DNA of 28,958 nt from a virus: the IMG/VR virus record IMGVR_UViG_3300030328_001641, positions 1 through 28,958 of that record, one strand, 5' to 3'. A program made the translations under genes and the position numbers. Shown here piece after piece: positions 1 through 7,872 of this stretch. The notes below the pieces were generated by a model. That model was given only the letters and a program-made list of their open reading frames with translations, searched no databases and had not been told where the DNA came from. The first letter of the stretch is position 1, and every line of letters starts with the position of its first letter.

Positions 1-342
1 GTAGAAGATATGCGAGACTCTATACAAGCGTTCATGGAAAATGCCTGGTCTAGATCCAAGACCCGTGATGTCTACACAGGAAAAGAAATCATAGACGAGA
101 AAAGATTTGTAAGCTTACTTCAAGAAGGCGTAAGCAAACCAAAGAAAATTACGCCTCTTACAGCAAACGATCCTCTATCTATCAGAGAGACTAGAAAGTT
201 CGCAGACTTTATCGGTCAGGTTAAAGGTCAAGACGCAGTTAGAAATATAATCAACCAAGAAGAAACTGACATACTTAACTCAGCAATACGTGAACAGTTA
301 CTTAAAGATAACATTGAAAATTTTATTGCTTCAAAGATTTGA
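1..342 (+). CDS. 3' end of an unidentified phage gene (partial)
   Basis: The reading frame is open from the first base (V-E-D before the first ATG at 10) and stops with TGA at 340-342, so this is most likely the C-terminal part of a gene that starts outside the window. The visible 113 residues are charged and mostly helical, with no membrane segment and no motif I recognise. It lies on the same strand as the virion genes at the other end of the window and is followed after 17 bp by a nuclease gene. A C-terminal piece of a virion or ejection protein is possible from strand alone, but that is inference. Translation starting at the internal ATG (110 aa) cannot be excluded. Confidence 0.55.
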   Translation, partial: VEDMRDSIQAFMENAWSRSKTRDVYTGKEIIDEKRFVSLLQEGVSKPKKITPLTANDPLSIRETRKFADFIGQVKGQDAVRNIINQEETDILNSAIREQLLKDNIENFIASKI

Positions 343-359
343 TAACCTAACATAAACCT

Positions 360-773
360 TTGACAGACAAGAAGAAGACAATAAGCACTGGCTTACGAGG
401 TGAACTACTTGTTACAGAAAAACTAATCTCGTTAGACTGGAATGTTTCAGTACCTGTAGGCCAACAAACTGTATATGACTTTATTATACAAAAAGGTAAA
501 CGCCTCCATAAAGTTCAAGTAAAATCTACGGAGGGTTTATCAAGTTGTTCTAAAGCAAATACTTCAATGTTTCAGTTTTCATGCAAACGCGGCAAGTCTC
601 ACACAAGTTATTCTAAATCTGACGTAGACTTTTTTATTTTTTGTGCTCTAGATTGTATAAAGTTTTGGGTCTTGCCTATAGCTGTAGTGAAAAGTACTAC
701 CGTTAAAATTTATACAGGATCAAGATGTAAATACACCAGCTACGAAAACGCTTGGACTTTACTTGAGACTTAA
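360..773 (+). CDS. PD-(D/E)XK endonuclease-like protein
   Basis: A 137-aa protein whose first 60 residues carry the core of a PD-(D/E)XK nuclease fold: a glycine followed by glutamate in the first helix (GLRGELLV, about 12-19), an aspartate at the start of a strand (VYDFII), then a strand ending in the catalytic lysine (HKVQVKST, about 50-57). It resembles the PDDEXK_5 family, which includes intron-type and Holliday-junction-type nucleases. The start is uncertain: TTG at 360 is the only upstream candidate and has no clear ribosome site, while the first in-frame ATG falls after the catalytic core. It is the last plus-strand gene before convergent transcription and overlaps the end of the minus-strand gene at 759. 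Substrate unknown; junction resolution or homing-type cleavage are both possible. Confidence 0.6.
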   Translation: MTDKKKTISTGLRGELLVTEKLISLDWNVSVPVGQQTVYDFIIQKGKRLHKVQVKSTEGLSSCSKANTSMFQFSCKRGKSHTSYSKSDVDFFIFCALDCIKFWVLPIAVVKSTTVKIYTGSRCKYTSYENAWTLLET

Positions 774-932
774 ACTCTTCTTCAATTCAACACTTCTTTG
801 AGTTTGTATCTTACGTGCTTGTAAGATAGCTCGGCTAAGTATTAACTGAGCTTCTGTACTGTTCAGTAGTTTTTGTACAGCCTTATGCTGTTCTACAAGA
901 TCTATTATTAACTGTTCTAGGGTTTCTTCCAT
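759..932 (-). CDS. Small helical protein (57 aa)
   Basis: A short ATG-started frame, MEETLEQLIIDLVEQHKAVQ onward, ends in TAA at 759-761. The leucine, isoleucine and valine pattern over the first 40 residues predicts one long amphipathic helix, followed by a basic tail. It begins 16 bp after the stop of the helicase gene (949) in the same direction and is the last gene of the minus-strand block. Its last 15 bp overlap the end of the convergent nuclease gene at 773. No family is recognised. Spacing, strand and lack of any other content in the gap support it as real. Confidence 0.55.
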   Translation of the reverse strand: MEETLEQLIIDLVEQHKAVQKLLNSTEAQLILSRAILQARKIQTQRSVELKKSLSLK

Positions 933-948
933 TACTTTATTAAGTTGG

Positions 949-2172
949 TTACTTTGATTTCGGAAGGTATACTAACTTTCCACCCTTTTTTGCGGCAGTT
1001 ATTTGATCCGTCTGCAGTAGAAATTCTAGTGCAGCCTCTAGCTCATCCTTTTTTAAATCGCTGTGCCAATCTAGCCACACTCTTTTGTGAGATATACCAT
1101 CAGGTGAGCTAGATATATACTCACCTAGCTTACGTGTGAATTCATGTATAGCGTTACGTCCTGTTAAATCATAAGAAAGGTGCATAAAAATTTCTGTCTC
1201 AGCTATAAACTTCTCCGCTTGCTTAAATGATTCTAGTTCAATCTCCTGAGACTCTGCAGATTTACCCATCTGTATGCAAAGAGCTAGTTTCTGTAGATGA
1301 ATATTCTTCCTAGCGTAGTACATGTCTAGCTTTGGGCTAGTGTTTATTCTGTTGTGTATATATGAACCACTCTCGTACCTTCTCTTATGATAAGCTGCAC
1401 ACTCTTCTGACATAGGCACTGGACCACAACGCTTACTCAAAGCTTTCATATGTTTAACCAAGTCTGCCCTAGCCTGTAACTGGTCATCAGTAAAGCCTGT
1501 GAACTGCCTCAAAAATCTAGGTTGATCTTGGTAGACTACAACAAAGCGTGAAGTAAAACCCTGAGAGATCAGATTCTCGTTGAAGCACTCACGTATGAAT
1601 GAAGGTGTTGTACCTGCAACTAGTGAAACACATACATTCTTTACGTCATCCTTACCTTTCTGCTTTGTGTAGTACCTATAGTTACGTGCATCATAGAGTT
1701 GGTTAAGCATATTAACTGTGTCTTCCGTACGCTTCTTTAAGAAGACTCCAAGCTCCTCAACAAGCATAGTGCATGATGCGTGTACGTAGTCTTTGCCTTC
1801 GTCTGTTGTGAATATCTTTGTGCATTCTTTTGCTAAGTATTCACTCAAGGCTTCTGCTGTTATGCTGTCGGCTGTAAACGGAAACAAAGGTGCGGTTTGT
1901 TTCTTGTCCTTACTCATGATCTTCAGTTCACTATCTTCTATCAAGTCTGCTATCATAGATACAACTCGACTCTTGCCGCAAGCAGGTGGGCCTACAAAAA
2001 GCATAAAGAGATTAGCGTAGATTGCATTGATGCCTTGGGAAGTCCATATCCTACGTTGTAGGCAGGTACTAATAAGAAAGTAAAATCCCCAGTCTATGTA
2101 GAGATTGGGGGATTCTAAATCTTTCAGATAGTGTCTCCACTTCTCTAAGTTCGTCACGCTAAACCTCCCCAT
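949..2172 (-). CDS. Replicative helicase-like P-loop ATPase (DUF3987-type)
   Basis: A protein of about 407 aa with a Walker A motif (GPPACGKSR), an acidic Walker B-like strand (TMLVEELGVFL), a sensor-like segment (SLVAGTTPSF) and a conserved arginine context (GFTSRFVVVY). This arrangement is typical of DUF3987-type phage and plasmid proteins related to the RecA/DnaB helicase core. No primase zinc finger or Toprim motif is visible. The likely role is unwinding DNA for the adjacent polymerase. Start choice: ATG at 2172 overlaps the polymerase end by 19 bp; a GTG at 2157 would give the 4-bp GTGA coupling used elsewhere in this operon and is also plausible; a TTG further upstream is less likely. 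The C-terminal 60 residues look like a small winged-helix-type tail (inference). Confidence 0.68.
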   Translation of the reverse strand: MGRFSVTNLEKWRHYLKDLESPNLYIDWGFYFLISTCLQRRIWTSQGINAIYANLFMLFVGPPACGKSRVVSMIADLIEDSELKIMSKDKKQTAPLFPFTADSITAEALSEYLAKECTKIFTTDEGKDYVHASCTMLVEELGVFLKKRTEDTVNMLNQLYDARNYRYYTKQKGKDDVKNVCVSLVAGTTPSFIRECFNENLISQGFTSRFVVVYQDQPRFLRQFTGFTDDQLQARADLVKHMKALSKRCGPVPMSEECAAYHKRRYESGSYIHNRINTSPKLDMYYARKNIHLQKLALCIQMGKSAESQEIELESFKQAEKFIAETEIFMHLSYDLTGRNAIHEFTRKLGEYISSSPDGISHKRVWLDWHSDLKKDELEAALEFLLQTDQITAAKKGGKLVYLPKSK

Positions 2173-4541
2173 GTATCGCCTATACAAGCTTCACTCTTCA
2201 TCTTAAATCTCTCACCTCTAGGAGAGATCAACTCGCAGTTCATTACGTTAACAGTTTCTTCGGCTACGTAGTCTGCGTGTTCTGGTGGACATTGGAGTAG
2301 TACGCTATCATGGTTATTTTGTACTATGTCCACACTCATAGTAGATAGCTTGTCATTTGGATTTTCTATTTTCTGTTGCATTTTACTAAACGTTAGGTTT
2401 GTGATTGTGCCTACAGTAGATTGAGGTACGAAGGCGTAGGCTTCCTTGTACATGGATTCTTCCACTTGTGCTGTGAACACTCGCGGATAACCAAACAGGT
2501 TACGCAGAATACCGTCTCGTCGCAATGTGTTTATAGTTTCTGTTTGCCATAGTTGTATTTCAGGGAATAATTGGTGATAAGTGTTTAAGAATCTTTTAGC
2601 TTCTGATAGTGAGATTGATACTTTACCTTCTGATTTCTGTAACATATTGATACGAAACGTAGGAGGTTTCATACCGTAGTTACTAGCGTGGCATACCATC
2701 TTGGATATAAAATAGTAACGCTTGTCTGCTGGCCAGCCGTCACTTGACTTTATTAAGGTGTCTAGTTCTTGCCACCCTTTAAGGGAAGTAACTTCTCCAA
2801 TAGGTGCAGCACAGTACTCATCAACTGAACGACCCAGTTCTGCAGACCACACGTCGGCAAAAAGACGAAGGGCAACGTACACGTGACTTTTAATACCGTG
2901 TAGAAACAGACTACGAAAGTTACCTTCATAACAAAGATAAGAAACGATAAGAGCTTCTGCACCTGACTGATCCACTTGTATAAATACTTTGCCTTCATCG
3001 GGTATAAATAGTTTACGTAATTCTTTAGGAAAATTTTGTACGTTAGTACCCCACCTATTCAATAGCCTTCGTGATGCTAGACGAAAACTTGTAGTACCCG
3101 CTAGGTTATACGCTGTCGTTACTCTTTCTTTAGTTGTTCCACGTGGAACGTATGGAGGAAACTTTAACTGACCAGACTGTTTGGCCATCTCTCTGTACTT
3201 TAAGATCAAAGTAAGTACAGGGTTAGGATGCTTCAGTCGTAGCTGCAACAAAGTCTTTTCGTTTGTAAGATCCTTTGCTGGTTTCTTGTACATCATACAA
3301 TTATACAGATAGTTTGATACCTGCTTGGGACTATTAGGGTTAAGCTCGTAGCCTACAAGTAGTCTTAGCATACGAGAAATCTGAGCACAGTATCTATTGT
3401 TATAAGCTATACGTGCATCTAGTTTATCCTTGTCGTAGTTGAGTCCTTGAAACATAGCAGTCAGGTACGGGGTAACACTGTCGTTTACCTGTTGTATGCT
3501 TTCCTTTGCGTGAAGTTGTGCAGCATGACGCTCTAGCTTTGGTTTAAGTAAGGCGAGAGCTACAACATCCTTTGCGTTATAGTGGTAGAGGGAAAGTATC
3601 TGCTGTTGATTGCGGGGTTCAAAGACTCCCTCGTTCTTGTGGTACTCTCTGTCTAGGTAGAGTGAGATACAATGACCTAGAGATTTCTCTACCTCTGGGT
3701 AAAGTCTGTGGTGTGCAAGCATGGTGTCGTAGACTTTGCGAGGTGCTGGGATACCATACTTGTATGCCATAACAAACAGATCAAACAGTGCGTTGTGTAT
3801 TACTACTGTATTGTCACGGAAGGCTACAGCCAAGGCTCTTAAAATCTTTGCAGTACCTTTACCGTTATAATAGTAAGCCTGTCTTGGTATCTCGTACATG
3901 GGTACACAGATAGAAACCTTTGTATCCCAACCATAACCAAAGCAAGTAAGCGTAAGATCGCTTGCGGTTTCTACATCAAAAAATAAATCCTTACCTTTAG
4001 TCTCAGTTAGATCTTTAACTACGTCATCTAATTCTGGATAGATTACCTCTTGTGCATCATGTATCATAGGCTTAACCAACAGATACCGACACGCTTTCTT
4101 TATATCTTTGAGTAACCAGAATCTCCAGTTCTGTCTCTTGGTTCTGCCATGAGTTACTTTATCGTCATCACTACCACCTACGTACTCTTCGTTAGGGTTG
4201 AAATAGTTCTTACGATCAAACGTATCCTGTGGCATATAAGATGCAATGTAAGTTACTCCATCTTCTATCCAAGGGTTTCCTCTTTGTTCATCCAGACCTA
4301 CGCCAGGTTTATATTGATGCAAAGATTTACGACCAAGCAGCAAGACTACGTTTGTGTTTGGTAGCAGACCTGCGTTCATAGTACTTAGCGTACGTAAGTC
4401 GCAGGATTCCCGACTAACTGTAAGGGTAGAGTCAAAAAACGCCCCCGCGTAACCGCTAAATAAAACACGGCGGTCAAAACGCGAAGGCGTGTCAATGACA
4501 ACAGTTAGACCAGAGTAAGTTTCACTCGGTTTTTGTCGCAT
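2154..4541 (-). CDS. polA-like: Family A DNA polymerase with 3'-5' exonuclease and UDG-like N-terminal domain
   Basis: A 795-aa replicative polymerase. Exonuclease motifs: Exo I FFDVETASD (D189, E191), Exo II HNALFDLF (249-256), Exo III YNAKD (D325). Polymerase motifs: TTSFRLAS and QNFPKELRKLF near 483-512, motif A DQSGAEA with D524, motif B as a lysine-containing helix ending in NYG (614-623), and motif C HDS with D745. Motif C has HDS where T7 and Pol I have HDE. Residues 1 to about 125 precede the exonuclease and resemble the uracil-DNA glycosylase superfamily: a strand VVLLLGRKSL, then RGNPW, then a hydrophobic strand where glycosylases carry their HPS motif, here SYMPQ, so the site looks degenerate. 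The start at ATG 4541 overlaps the upstream gene by 20 bp. Confidence 0.93.
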   Translation of the reverse strand: MRQKPSETYSGLTVVIDTPSRFDRRVLFSGYAGAFFDSTLTVSRESCDLRTLSTMNAGLLPNTNVVLLLGRKSLHQYKPGVGLDEQRGNPWIEDGVTYIASYMPQDTFDRKNYFNPNEEYVGGSDDDKVTHGRTKRQNWRFWLLKDIKKACRYLLVKPMIHDAQEVIYPELDDVVKDLTETKGKDLFFDVETASDLTLTCFGYGWDTKVSICVPMYEIPRQAYYYNGKGTAKILRALAVAFRDNTVVIHNALFDLFVMAYKYGIPAPRKVYDTMLAHHRLYPEVEKSLGHCISLYLDREYHKNEGVFEPRNQQQILSLYHYNAKDVVALALLKPKLERHAAQLHAKESIQQVNDSVTPYLTAMFQGLNYDKDKLDARIAYNNRYCAQISRMLRLLVGYELNPNSPKQVSNYLYNCMMYKKPAKDLTNEKTLLQLRLKHPNPVLTLILKYREMAKQSGQLKFPPYVPRGTTKERVTTAYNLAGTTSFRLASRRLLNRWGTNVQNFPKELRKLFIPDEGKVFIQVDQSGAEALIVSYLCYEGNFRSLFLHGIKSHVYVALRLFADVWSAELGRSVDEYCAAPIGEVTSLKGWQELDTLIKSSDGWPADKRYYFISKMVCHASNYGMKPPTFRINMLQKSEGKVSISLSEAKRFLNTYHQLFPEIQLWQTETINTLRRDGILRNLFGYPRVFTAQVEESMYKEAYAFVPQSTVGTITNLTFSKMQQKIENPNDKLSTMSVDIVQNNHDSVLLQCPPEHADYVAEETVNVMNCELISPRGERFKMKSEACIGDTWGGLA

Positions 4542-4797
4542 TGTCTGGCAACTCTAGCTTACCAAGTTTTTCTATTGCGATCTCTTCAGACTCCTTATTG
4601 AAATCTTTATTACCCTCGAAGTGATCCTTAGCGTAAGATAACAAAAGTGATGCACCATCTTGGAAACCGGACTTGTATCCTATAACCAAAATCTTAGACA
4701 TTAATTCTGTAACCCTATGAGCAGCAGCTTCCGACTCTTGTTTATTGTCAGGAGCTACGCTAGTTATTATTTGTTTTACCTGTTCAAGTACTGTCAT
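4522..4797 (-). CDS. Small acidic helical protein of unknown function (91 aa)
   Basis: An ATG-started 91-aa frame between the ssDNA-binding gene and the polymerase gene. The sequence is acidic and almost wholly helical, with a central stretch SKILVIGYKSGFQDGASLLL that could pack as a helical hairpin; I see no catalytic motif. It overlaps the polymerase start by 20 bp, which suggests coupled translation and a role with the polymerase. Its 5' untranslated region holds the structured element at 4812-4899, only 14 nt upstream of the ATG, so its expression may depend on that fold. Only a weak AAGAAA ribosome site precedes the start. Confidence 0.7.
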   Translation of the reverse strand: MTVLEQVKQIITSVAPDNKQESEAAAHRVTELMSKILVIGYKSGFQDGASLLLSYAKDHFEGNKDFNKESEEIAIEKLGKLELPDNATKTE

Positions 4798-4811
4798 AAT
4801 TTTCTTAAGAT

Positions 4812-4899
4812 AGAGACTTACGTTTGTTTCAGATGGAACCGAGAACCAACATCAGCTACCAGTTGTAGAATCTCTCTACACACCATACCGCAAGTCTCT
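4812..4899 (-). ncRNA. Structured RNA element, copy A
   Basis: An 88-nt element on the minus strand in the 117-bp gap between two genes. The outer helix pairs 4889-4899 with 4812-4822 (11 bp, one G-U). Inside, reading 5' to 3' on the minus strand: GT, then ATGGTG (4886-4881), a perfect 6-bp hairpin TGTAGA-GAGAT-TCTACA (4880-4864), a variable stretch with a weaker GATG/CATC helix, and GAAACA (4830-4825) two nt before the 3' strand of the outer helix. Copy B at 9072-9157 has the same parts in the same order. The hairpin stem changes keep pairing while the GAGAT loop is unchanged. The element ends 14 nt before the start codon of the next gene. Function unknown; a cis-regulator, processing signal or small stable RNA are all possible. 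Confidence 0.6.
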
Positions 4900-4914
4900 G
4901 TGTTTGAGTCTAGA

Positions 4915-5391
4915 TTAACCCAGATCGTGATCTGGTGCAGCTTCTAACCTGCGTTCCACGTTGTACCGATAGGTAGCAAGTGGCTGATTCGAGATCGGGT
5001 CGATCATAGGGTCGCCTGTGATCTCGTCCATTCTAGCCTCAGACTTAGTGTAGAGTACAGCCTTAAACGCTTTACCCTTAATACCGTCTGCGATTTCATC
5101 GTAATCATCCAGATCAAACTCTTCTGGAAGATCGAAGATCTTGTGATACTCCTTAAGACTCCGTGAAGGAATCAAAGGATAGTCACGCACTTGAACACCA
5201 CCAACTTCAACGAAACCGTTAGGTCCGTTAACTTCTGTAGGTTCAACTACCTCAGCTACAACTGCAACCATATCGTTGCCTTTGCTGCTTACTCTACGTT
5301 CTGCTTCAACAATGCGAAGCGTGTATGTACCGTTCGGTAGATAAGGTCTACCTGAACTTTCCGTTATTTCTTTTAGACTTATTGTAGCCAT
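4915..5391 (-). CDS. Putative ssDNA-binding protein (DUF669-like)
   Basis: A 158-aa beta-rich protein beginning with a conserved-looking opening in which an LPNGTYTLRIVEAE strand is followed by KGNDMVAVVAEVVEP, the pattern of DUF669-type phage proteins thought to act as single-strand-binding partners in Sak4-type recombination modules. A central acidic segment (DLPEEFDLDDYDEIADGIKG) and a return strand (KAFKAVLYTK) fit an OB-like barrel. Context agrees: the next gene upstream encodes a RecA/Sak4-like ATPase and a Cas4-like nuclease lies nearby. The ATG start has no good Shine-Dalgarno site. I assign the family from pattern and neighbourhood; a profile search would be needed to settle it. Confidence 0.6.
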   Translation of the reverse strand: MATISLKEITESSGRPYLPNGTYTLRIVEAERRVSSKGNDMVAVVAEVVEPTEVNGPNGFVEVGGVQVRDYPLIPSRSLKEYHKIFDLPEEFDLDDYDEIADGIKGKAFKAVLYTKSEARMDEITGDPMIDPISNQPLATYRYNVERRLEAAPDHDLG

Positions 5392-5473
5392 TTATTTTAA
5401 CTTTAGTTTATTGTTTAGTGTTTATTTTATTAGGTGTAACGTACACATTTCTCCTACACTCATAGGAAAATTC

Positions 5474-6130
5474 TTACTTATAATATTTGTCAATGCTATC
5501 AAGTACAGTGACAATATCGTTTGGTATAAGTTGATCATCGAACATACCCATTGGGGTCTTGGCCGATGTAACTCCATCAGTATTAGTCTGAAAAAAGTAT
5601 TCCATCTTTTCAGTCTTCTCGTTCTTACGTGTTTCAGTAAACAGTACCATTAGGAACTCCTTCTCTATCGCCCCTTCATGTACCTTACCTTGCACTTTAA
5701 TTCTACGGTGGGAAGTTTCTCCTCCTGTAACTTGTGGTATCTTAACGATGTCGTCTACTGCTGTGAATATAACTGTAGCCTTGTCGTTCTTTACGGCATC
5801 CAAGGTTGCACGAATTGTGCGATTATAGAATGACCATATATCATAGCCCTTAAACGATGCGTTAGCTAGGGTATGTACTTGTTCTACGTACTTAGTAAAG
5901 GATTCAACTACAACAGTCTTACAGTTGTCTTCTTTAAGTACCTTGTTAAGTTCCCTTGTAAAAGCGTTAGCGTTTTCTATAGGGATTATATTGAACTTAT
6001 TAGCATCTACAAATGGAAAGCCTTTGCGTTCCAAGTCTAGGATATAAGTTGTCTCAGGGTCTAGGTTACGCAAGGACGAACTCTTGCCGCTACCGCTATG
6101 ACCTACTATGGCGATTAGTGGTTTAAACAT
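5474..6130 (-). CDS. RecA-like/Sak4-type P-loop ATPase (AAA_24-like)
   Basis: A 218-aa single-domain P-loop protein. Walker A is GHSGSGKSS at 10-18, very close to the N terminus, followed by a strand TYILDLERKGFPF. A strand CKTVVVESFTKY in the middle is the likely Walker B, and a strand ATVIFTAVDDI the sensor strand. Length and motif placement match the phage AAA_24/Sak4 group, which act as ssDNA-annealing recombinases or as related DNA-handling ATPases. It stands between the DUF669-like protein and the Nmad1 gene. The downstream gap to 5391 (82 bp) contains a small perfect inverted repeat, GTGTA-ACG-TACAC at 5431-5443 or nearby, with no T-run. Confidence 0.72.
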   Translation of the reverse strand: MFKPLIAIVGHSGSGKSSSLRNLDPETTYILDLERKGFPFVDANKFNIIPIENANAFTRELNKVLKEDNCKTVVVESFTKYVEQVHTLANASFKGYDIWSFYNRTIRATLDAVKNDKATVIFTAVDDIVKIPQVTGGETSHRRIKVQGKVHEGAIEKEFLMVLFTETRKNEKTEKMEYFFQTNTDGVTSAKTPMGMFDDQLIPNDIVTVLDSIDKYYK

Positions 6131-6139
6131 TTTCTTATT

Positions 6140-6493
6140 TTATTTTGTGTGTGTTTCGGTATCAGTTCCTACGATACCGTAAAAAGGTTGTGCATCTTCT
6201 GGTTCATCTGCTGGCCACTTATCTCTAAGTAACATCAAGCCTATCAAACCATAGTTAGCTATGTCTTTAAACGTATCCTCTACAGATTCGTTTGCTGGTT
6301 CACTATCTTTATCCATTAGAAGATGAGCGAGCCTCTCTACCTTATCGTATAGCCTGACAGCTAGACCACGTACACCGAACCTACTTATGTTACGAGGTCC
6401 GTAGTCTTTCTGCTTGGCATCGAGTAGGCTTACGCACTCACCAGCTATAAAGATAGCTTCCTTACCTGCAAGCGTTTCAAGTTTTATCCTCAC
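6140..6493 (-). CDS. DUF1599 / Nmad1 (nucleotide modification associated) protein
   Basis: A 117-aa all-helical protein. The segments KQKDYGPRNISRFG, LAVRLYDKVERLAHLL and ESVEDTFKDIANYGLIGLMLLRDKW match the hallmark pattern of DUF1599 (nucleotide modification associated domain 1), a MazG-related helical family encoded by many phages. The E/D pairs in the VERL and EDTFKDIANY helices would bind metal in the MazG fold. Known members are linked to nucleotide pools or modified DNA bases, but the exact reaction is not established for this family. GTG start at 6493 overlaps the upstream stop by 4 bp (GTGA), indicating coupled translation. Confidence 0.78.
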   Translation of the reverse strand: MRIKLETLAGKEAIFIAGECVSLLDAKQKDYGPRNISRFGVRGLAVRLYDKVERLAHLLMDKDSEPANESVEDTFKDIANYGLIGLMLLRDKWPADEPEDAQPFYGIVGTDTETHTK

Positions 6494-6774
6494 TTGCTTA
6501 TGTTCCTTCCCATGATAATGCTAAAGTTTTGTACGGTCTTATCTAGTGCAGTGATCTTACTACCTAGCATATCGGCTGCAGCTAGTATTGCTGCAGACTG
6601 ACTAGCCGCATCAGGTGTTAACATACCGTTGAGGTCGTTCTCTTGTAAGGTAGCAAGAATCGTCTGACTAAGAGATTCCATTGCTGCCTTGTAACGTAGC
6701 ATAGTGAAGTTATCCATGCCGTCTTTGTAGGCATCTAGCCTAGCGTCCAATGTTTTCTGTTGTGGTTTTTCCAT
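6490..6774 (-). CDS. Helical protein of unknown function (94 aa)
   Basis: I place the start at ATG 6774 (MEKPQQKTLDAR), which has AGAAGAG five bases upstream. A TTG at 6828 would add 18 residues and lengthen the overlap with the upstream gene from 35 to 89 bp, so it is less likely. The protein is helical with an alanine-rich middle (AASQSAAILAAADMLGSKI) and could form a coiled-coil or oligomer. No family is recognised. It is coupled by GTGA overlap to the Nmad1 gene. Confidence 0.65.
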   Translation of the reverse strand: MEKPQQKTLDARLDAYKDGMDNFTMLRYKAAMESLSQTILATLQENDLNGMLTPDAASQSAAILAAADMLGSKITALDKTVQNFSIIMGRNISK

Positions 6775-6961
6775 TTTTCTCTTCTGGTTTTCTAAGTTTA
6801 TATTTTCTTCCGTAGCTTTTATCTCCAAAAAACCTACGATGGTTTAGTTCTCCGTGGTTTTCATTATCAATGCTATCCCAATTTCTATATCTGTTTACGT
6901 TAGATACAGAAACGCTAACAACTACACCATTTTCTATTCCTAGTATTCTTTGACTGCTCAT
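6740..6961 (-). CDS. Small basic protein of unknown function (73 aa)
   Basis: ATG at 6961 overlaps the stop of the Cas4-like gene (ATGA), the standard coupling in this operon. The first 30 residues are a beta-strand pattern (RILGIENGVVVSVSVSNVNRY), and the C-terminal half is rich in lysine, arginine and asparagine and probably disordered or nucleic-acid-binding. The last 35 bp overlap the next gene. No known family. Confidence 0.6.
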   Translation of the reverse strand: MSSQRILGIENGVVVSVSVSNVNRYRNWDSIDNENHGELNHRRFFGDKSYGRKYKLRKPEEKNGKTTTENIGR

Positions 6962-7872
6962 AATTGAAATTGTAGTGGGTCGTATACTTTACGTACGTAA
7001 TCCATCTGTATTATAGACTGCCTATCATCCTTGTTGTTTGCAGTACACAAGGGAGAGAAAGAACACAGGCCAAACCTAGTCTCGCATGATGCAAAGTTAC
7101 TAAGGAATATACTTTCTGGTTCTCTGTCAAGATCGTCTGAGTGTTCATCGAACTTGGCTACAAGTCTGTCTACTAGATCATCTACGTAGGCTTTAAACTT
7201 TGTTAACCTATCCTTACTGAACTCGAAGATCTCACTACGTTCAAACTTGTTCTTGTTAGAACGACCAAGGAAGATACCGTTTATCATACAACCTATGTAG
7301 TCTTCAGGGAACATCGTGTTCCATATCATATTATAAAACATAAGCTGCGGTGATACCTTATAGGCTGCGAAGTATGATGAAGTGTTGTAAGCTGCAGTTG
7401 ATTTGTGATCTACAATAACTGGCCTACCAAAGTAAGTGCCAACAAAATCTATCGTACCGCAAAAGAGTACATCCAATTTCTCTGTCTGCCTGTAAGGATA
7501 AGCGAACCGCATTTCAAGTAACGGATCTGGATCACGCTTAACCTCTAGACCTGTATCTACTTTGAAGTACTGAGTGAGTAGGTTAACTAGGTGAGCTAGG
7601 TCACGAAAGTCTTTGTCAGGTACAAGTACGTCTGCATAATGGTCTATAGCTGCGTTGATTGCTTTGTCTTTATCGTTGTCTGTGTAGTAGGACTCCAGTG
7701 CTTTATGTACTGCAGTACCATACTCCATCTTATGATTAGAGTTTCTCTTACGTAAGCCACGAAATAACATATACCATAGCTTACGTTCACACGCTGATTC
7801 TTTTATGAGGGAAGCATCTATCTTCATGATGTACTTGCCCTCCTTAGTTTTTTCTAGATTAAGTAATTCCAT
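6958..7872 (-). CDS. Cas4-like PD-(D/E)XK exonuclease with iron-sulphur cysteines
   Basis: A protein of up to 304 aa with the order of parts seen in Cas4/RecB-family nucleases: first cysteine C28 in SACERKLWY, a GTAVHKALE helix (52-60), acidic E120, the catalytic D142 in GTIDFVG, DHKST (155-159) with K157, and Q176 in the following helix. The C-terminal cysteines C263, C270 and C276 complete a four-cysteine set typical of a 4Fe-4S cluster. The likely role is 5'-3' resection feeding the Sak4-like annealing module. Start: ATG 7872 overlaps the upstream gene by 14 bp; an ATG at 7827 (MKIDASLIKE) has an AGGAGG 11 bases upstream and fits the family start well, so both are possible. Confidence 0.85.
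   Translation of the reverse strand: MELLNLEKTKEGKYIMKIDASLIKESACERKLWYMLFRGLRKRNSNHKMEYGTAVHKALESYYTDNDKDKAINAAIDHYADVLVPDKDFRDLAHLVNLLTQYFKVDTGLEVKRDPDPLLEMRFAYPYRQTEKLDVLFCGTIDFVGTYFGRPVIVDHKSTAAYNTSSYFAAYKVSPQLMFYNMIWNTMFPEDYIGCMINGIFLGRSNKNKFERSEIFEFSKDRLTKFKAYVDDLVDRLVAKFDEHSDDLDREPESIFLSNFASCETRFGLCSFSPLCTANNKDDRQSIIQMDYVRKVYDPLQFQL

Noticed and set aside
1793-2020. Open frame antisense to the helicase gene, and similar antisense frames across 8-15 kb
   Set aside because: They are shadows of genes with clear domains. They have no ribosome sites and show stop-free runs typical of the biased opposite strand.
4812-4899. Hammerhead ribozyme (CTGATG and GAAAC in copy A)
   Set aside because: The CTGATGA core is not complete, stems I and II cannot be formed in the right places, and copy B has no CTGA.
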